Source of the DNA: Candidatus Bathyarchaeota archaeon
Lineage (GTDB): Archaea > Thermoproteota > CALKCG01 > B24 > JAGTQN01
NCBI GenBank assembly: GCA_018396395.1
Contig: JAGTQN010000068.1
Location: 1-8,805 of the forward strand
Reading direction: 5' to 3'
Length of the DNA: 8,805 nucleotides
Shown in pieces: positions 6,342-8,805 of the stretch. Below the pieces are notes generated by a model, which was not told the origin of the DNA, did not search any database, and saw nothing but the letters and a program-made list of their open reading frames with translations. Every line of letters begins with the position of its first letter. The stretch's first letter is position 1. Position numbers and translations under genes: made by a program.

Positions 6342-7196
6342 TTATCGGTTAAGGACAGCCAGTAAGGCTTTGATATACCCTACCGAATAGGCCCAATCGA
6401 TCTTCCAGTTAGGCCCTTCTTCAGGATACATTGTTGGATGGTCTGGATTTAGGGCCCCATCGTATCCAACCTCCCAAAGGGTCTTGAGCACTTTAAACAT
6501 GTCCATCTCTCCATCGTCCAAGGGAACCTCCTCGTAACTACCAGTCCTCGGAAGGCTACCACGGACATTCCGAAAGTGTACATGGAAGATTTTACCGCGC
6601 TTACCAAAGTATCGGATGTCTTCATAGACATCCATTCCGGCTTCATACCTCGTTCCTACGCAGTAAAGAAGGCCAAAGTTTTTGCTAGGAACAGCGTCAA
6701 GGATTCTTTGCCATCGCATAGGAGAGAAGGGACCTTCAGCAACAGGAGGATCGGTAGGATGTAGGGCTAGCTTTACTCCCCAATCTTCCGCTATGGGCGT
6801 AATTGCCTTACAAAGCTCCACGGCCCTTGACCAATGCTCTTCGGGGGGCAGTCCAGAAGGCCTTGTCATATGCACGGGTGTAGCCACAATAGGGATGGAA
6901 GCCCTTCCTAGGCACTCAATGCTCCTGCAAAGGGCTTGAACTTCCTCTTCGCCTCCCGGTTGGCCCTTCAGGAACCTACAAGGGGTTGGTAGGGATACTC
7001 GGAATATGCGAAGGCCCTCGGATCGAAGCCTATCCTTCAGCTTCTGTAGCCCCTTCTGTTCCACATAGCCATGCTCCGATATCCCTGGAAGATTATAGCT
7101 TGAGTGAACATCTATGCCGTGGGCTCCGATCTTCCTTACGAAACGAAGATAGTCGTCCGAAAGGTCCCCCTCCCTTAAGACAATCTTCATAACCAT
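6342..7196 (-). CDS. Short mannonate dehydratase-like (UxuA family) TIM-barrel protein
   Basis: This 284-residue protein of the xylose-isomerase-like TIM-barrel superfamily is closest by motif to D-mannonate dehydratase, which makes 2-keto-3-deoxy-D-gluconate. Family marks are KLALHPTDPP (142-151; HPDDPP is typical), GLLYCVGT (175-182), IFHVHFRNVRGS (203-214), DDGEMDM (227-233), GYDGALNPDHP (244-254) and the terminal AYSVGYIKALL. H146, C179, H207 and D252 occupy the places of the family's His-Cys-His-Asp metal ligands, so a metal centre is likely. It is clearly shorter than the usual 350-400 residues, mainly in the N-terminal half, so the substrate may differ; sugar isomerase/epimerase is the alternative. 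The ATG at 7194-7196 is supported by AAGGTG 8 nt upstream; a second in-frame ATG lies at 7188-7190. It is divergent from the enolase-superfamily dehydratase gene. Confidence 0.75.
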   Translation of the reverse strand: MVMKIVLREGDLSDDYLRFVRKIGAHGIDVHSSYNLPGISEHGYVEQKGLQKLKDRLRSEGLRIFRVSLPTPCRFLKGQPGGEEEVQALCRSIECLGRASIPIVATPVHMTRPSGLPPEEHWSRAVELCKAITPIAEDWGVKLALHPTDPPVAEGPFSPMRWQRILDAVPSKNFGLLYCVGTRYEAGMDVYEDIRYFGKRGKIFHVHFRNVRGSLPRTGSYEEVPLDDGEMDMFKVLKTLWEVGYDGALNPDHPTMYPEEGPNWKIDWAYSVGYIKALLAVLNR

Positions 7197-7519
7197 AGCC
7201 TTTACACCTTATGAACCCATGAATTTGGAAAAGGTTAAAAACTAATCTATTGAGGATACTTAACGCGAATGGAAACAGCGATCTTTTCTCGGAAAGGGTA
7301 GAGAAACTAAAAAATAAAAAAGTAAAATGTCCTAGAAGGTTCAGCCTTTTATTTGGGACGAAAAGGATTCATTTAAAGGAAGGATATGGATTTTGGAATT
7401 TTTTGGGCTTTTCTTAGGTCATAATATCCTTAGCTAGGATCAAGGGTTAGGGTATCAAAATCAAAGTTCCTTTTTAGATTTTATAAGGAAAATTTGCAGA
7501 ATTTATTTGGGGGATTTCC
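7197..7519. promoter_or_regulatory. Shared 323-nt divergent regulatory region
   Basis: This AT-rich gap lies between two divergent sugar-acid dehydratase-like genes and holds no convincing ORF. On the - strand GTTTTTAACC (near 7233-7242) can act as a TATA box, with AAGGTG (7205-7210) as the ribosome binding site. On the + strand TTTTATAAGG (7479-7488) is the likely TATA box, with GGGGGA (7509-7514) six nt or so before the ATG at 7520. Between them an 8-bp inverted repeat AAGGATAT (7380-7387)/ATATCCTT (7424-7431) and an A-rich segment (about 7300-7328) are visible. The repeat could bind a regulator of both genes. Confidence 0.5.
7479..7488 (+). promoter_or_regulatory. TATA-like box of the enolase-superfamily dehydratase gene
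   Basis: TTTTATAAGG is a good archaeal TATA match. A start about 25 nt downstream falls near 7509, at the GGGGGA ribosome binding site (7509-7514), so the leader would be very short. Confidence 0.45.
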
Positions 7520-8692
7520 ATGCAGATCAAGGATATTCGAAGCTTCAAGCTTAGAGGTCCATGGCCCTATGGCGAAGATTTCTGGAAGGAACGCCTTGTC
7601 ATGCCCCTAGACATCTATCCAAAATTCAGGAGCTATGAGGGAAGGAGGGTACCAAGACCTCCCTATCTAGAGCAAACCTTTCTTGAAATCATCACGGACG
7701 AGGGGATTTCAGGCATTTATGGACCTATAGGAAGCTCCCAGGCCTCCTTTATCCAGAATGCTTTTCGTAACATCCTCATAGGGGAAGATCCCTTTCGTAT
7801 CGAGATGCTATGGGATCAGATGTACCGCTCTCAAGTCCATGGTCGGAAAGGGGAAACGATGATGGCTATCAGCGCCGTCGACTGTGCCCTATGGGACCTC
7901 ATTGGTAAGGCGAAGGGGGAGCCTGTCGTAAGACTTCTTGGTGGACCATTAAAGGAAGAGATGCCGGCCTATGCAAGCACATTGGGCTGTAGTCTTGATC
8001 CCCAAGAAGTCTCTAAGGTAAGCCAAGCCTATGTGGAAGAGGGCTTCCGGGCTTTGAAATGGTTCTTCAGGTATGGACCGGGGGATGGTGAGAAAGGTAT
8101 GGAGCGGAACCTTCAGCTAGTGAAGGCAGTGAGGGATGCTGTTGGTTACGAGGTAGACCTCATGCTGGACTGCTGGATGAGTTGGACTATTCCATATACG
8201 TTAAAGATGGCTAAGAGACTTGAGAGGTATGAGCCAGCATGGCTTGAGGAACCCCTCATGCCTGACGACATAGATGGTTATGCCCAATTAGCCAAGGCTT
8301 TGGAAATTCCCATCGCAGGGGGAGAGCACGAGTATACGCGTTGGGGAGCCAAGGAACTCCTCACACGCCAAGCTGTCGACATCCTCCAAATGGATGTTAC
8401 ATGGGCAGGGGGTATAACAGAAATGCGGAAAGTCTGTGCCTTAGCTTCGGCGTTTGGAATACCCCTCATACCGCACGCCAGCTGGACAGAACCCTCCCAA
8501 CACCTCGTTTTCTCCCAAAACATCACCGTCTGCCCCATGATCGAATATCTCGTTAAGCATTCAGTAGATCAACAGGCTTTCAACAGGGAGAAGTTAAAGC
8601 CGGAGAAAGGAGTCTTTAAGGCGCCTATAAGGAAGCGAGGATTAGGTTTCGAGCCGGAGATGGAAAGGCTTGTGAGCGAAGGGAAAGCTTAA
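7520..8692 (+). CDS. Enolase-superfamily sugar-acid dehydratase (MR/MLE type, L-rhamnonate dehydratase-like)
   Basis: This 390-residue protein has the capping domain (about 1-125) and the barrel of mandelate racemase/muconate lactonizing enzymes. ISAVDCALWDLIGKAKG...LLGG (117-142) is the hallmark junction. The metal ligands are D217 (LMLDCW), E243 in WLEEP, and E269 in AGGEHEYTRWG. D292 (QMDVTWAGG) and H319 (IPHASW) form the probable Asp-His acid/base dyad. H270 after the third ligand, KWFFRYGPGDG (180-190), and GEHEYTR favour the L-rhamnonate dehydratase branch, which removes water from an aldonic acid to give a 2-keto-3-deoxy acid. Galactonate, mannonate or another acid remains possible. 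Length is normal. The ATG follows GGGGGA with a 5-nt spacer. Its divergent partner is UxuA-like, consistent with a sugar-acid catabolic role, but no kinase or aldolase for the product is in the window. Confidence 0.87.
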   Translation: MQIKDIRSFKLRGPWPYGEDFWKERLVMPLDIYPKFRSYEGRRVPRPPYLEQTFLEIITDEGISGIYGPIGSSQASFIQNAFRNILIGEDPFRIEMLWDQMYRSQVHGRKGETMMAISAVDCALWDLIGKAKGEPVVRLLGGPLKEEMPAYASTLGCSLDPQEVSKVSQAYVEEGFRALKWFFRYGPGDGEKGMERNLQLVKAVRDAVGYEVDLMLDCWMSWTIPYTLKMAKRLERYEPAWLEEPLMPDDIDGYAQLAKALEIPIAGGEHEYTRWGAKELLTRQAVDILQMDVTWAGGITEMRKVCALASAFGIPLIPHASWTEPSQHLVFSQNITVCPMIEYLVKHSVDQQAFNREKLKPEKGVFKAPIRKRGLGFEPEMERLVSEGKA

Positions 8693-8710
8693 TTGCCCTG
8701 TAGAAAGTTC

Positions 8711-8716
8711 TTTTTT
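8711..8716 (+). terminator. T6 tract after the dehydratase gene
   Basis: A run of six T begins 19 nt after the stop codon and lies before the tRNA promoter, as expected for an archaeal T-tract terminator. No strong stem is needed in archaea and none is evident. Confidence 0.45.
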
Positions 8717-8720
8717 GAGA

Positions 8721-8730
8721 AGCTTAAAAG
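8721..8730 (+). promoter_or_regulatory. Candidate tRNA promoter
   Basis: AGCTTAAAAG is a BRE/TATA-like element about 45 nt before the tRNA 5' end. It predicts a transcript start near 8752 and a leader of about 18 nt to be removed by RNase P. A second AT-rich stretch, AATTATATCG (8738-8747), is less well placed. Confidence 0.45.
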
Positions 8731-8770
8731 GAAAAGAATTATATCGATTTTATGAAAGAACCTCGGAAAG

Positions 8771-8805
8771 GCGGGGGTAGCCAAGCCTGGTCCAAGGCGC
8801 GGGGC
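8771..8805 (+). tRNA. tRNA-Leu (probable), 5' part only, cut by the window end
   Basis: The segment begins with acceptor strand GCGGGGG (8771-8777), then TA, then a D arm with GCC (8780-8782) pairing GGC (8796-8798) around AAGCCTGGTCCAA, and then the start of the anticodon stem (GCGGGGC). The D-loop pattern AAGCCTGGTCxAAGGCGC is characteristic of archaeal tRNA-Leu; tRNA-Ser, the other long-arm class, is less likely. The anticodon lies beyond the window, so the isoacceptor is unknown. Confidence 0.8.

Noticed and set aside
6576..7192. + strand ORFs opposite the UxuA-like gene
   Set aside because: They are shadows of a gene with clear metal-ligand motifs and have no recognisable protein features of their own.
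7300..7360. Short two-stem structure in the divergent region as a riboswitch or small RNA
   Set aside because: Stems are only four base pairs (GTCC/GGAC and AAGG/CCTT) in AT-rich sequence, which is easily met by chance.
1..8805. CRISPR array, transposase, toxin-antitoxin or defence system
   Set aside because: No regularly spaced repeats, no transposase motifs and no small paired ORFs with such features were found; the genes are metabolic or RNA-modifying.

Overview
The window looks like a thermophilic archaeon, most likely of the Thermoproteota/TACK type. This is inferred from style, not from a marker gene. The signs are TATA-like boxes about 25 nt before likely transcript starts, several TTG starts with GG-rich ribosome binding sites, many AGG and ATA codons, an archaeal-type (e-MtaB/CDKAL1-like) tRNA methylthiotransferase, and a tRNA-Leu-like 5' end at the right edge. 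Nothing viral, no insertion sequence and no CRISPR array is visible.

Layout. (1) 1-646, + strand: the C-terminal half of a SufS-type cysteine desulfurase gene. It is broken by homopolymer-length changes and has lost the PLP-binding lysine, so it is called a pseudogene. (2) 647-852: an AT-rich gap with three inverted repeats that probably end transcription from both sides. (3) 3960-853, - strand: a three-gene block of an APH-fold phosphotransferase, a P-loop kinase of the APS-kinase family, and a tRNA t6A37 methylthiotransferase. (4) 4170-5519, + strand: a metal-dependent adenosine-type deaminase of the MTA/SAH/5'-deoxyadenosine deaminase family, divergent from block 3. (5) 6209-5631, - strand: a small FMN nitroreductase-family protein. 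(6) 7196-6342, - strand, and 7520-8692, + strand: a short mannonate-dehydratase-like protein (UxuA family) and an enolase-superfamily sugar-acid dehydratase resembling L-rhamnonate dehydratase. They are transcribed divergently from a shared 323-nt region. (7) 8771-8805: the 5' part of a tRNA, probably tRNA-Leu, cut by the window end.

How the genes may work together. The divergent dehydratase pair suggests breakdown of hexonic or 6-deoxyhexonic acids to 2-keto-3-deoxy acids. The next enzymes (2-keto-3-deoxy acid kinase or aldolase) are not in the window. The methylthiotransferase is a radical SAM enzyme whose chemistry releases 5'-deoxyadenosine and S-adenosylhomocysteine, and the neighbouring deaminase belongs to a family that handles exactly such compounds; a link is inference only. 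The least understood part is the two-kinase pair ahead of the methylthiotransferase, where both kinases depart from the standard motifs of their families.
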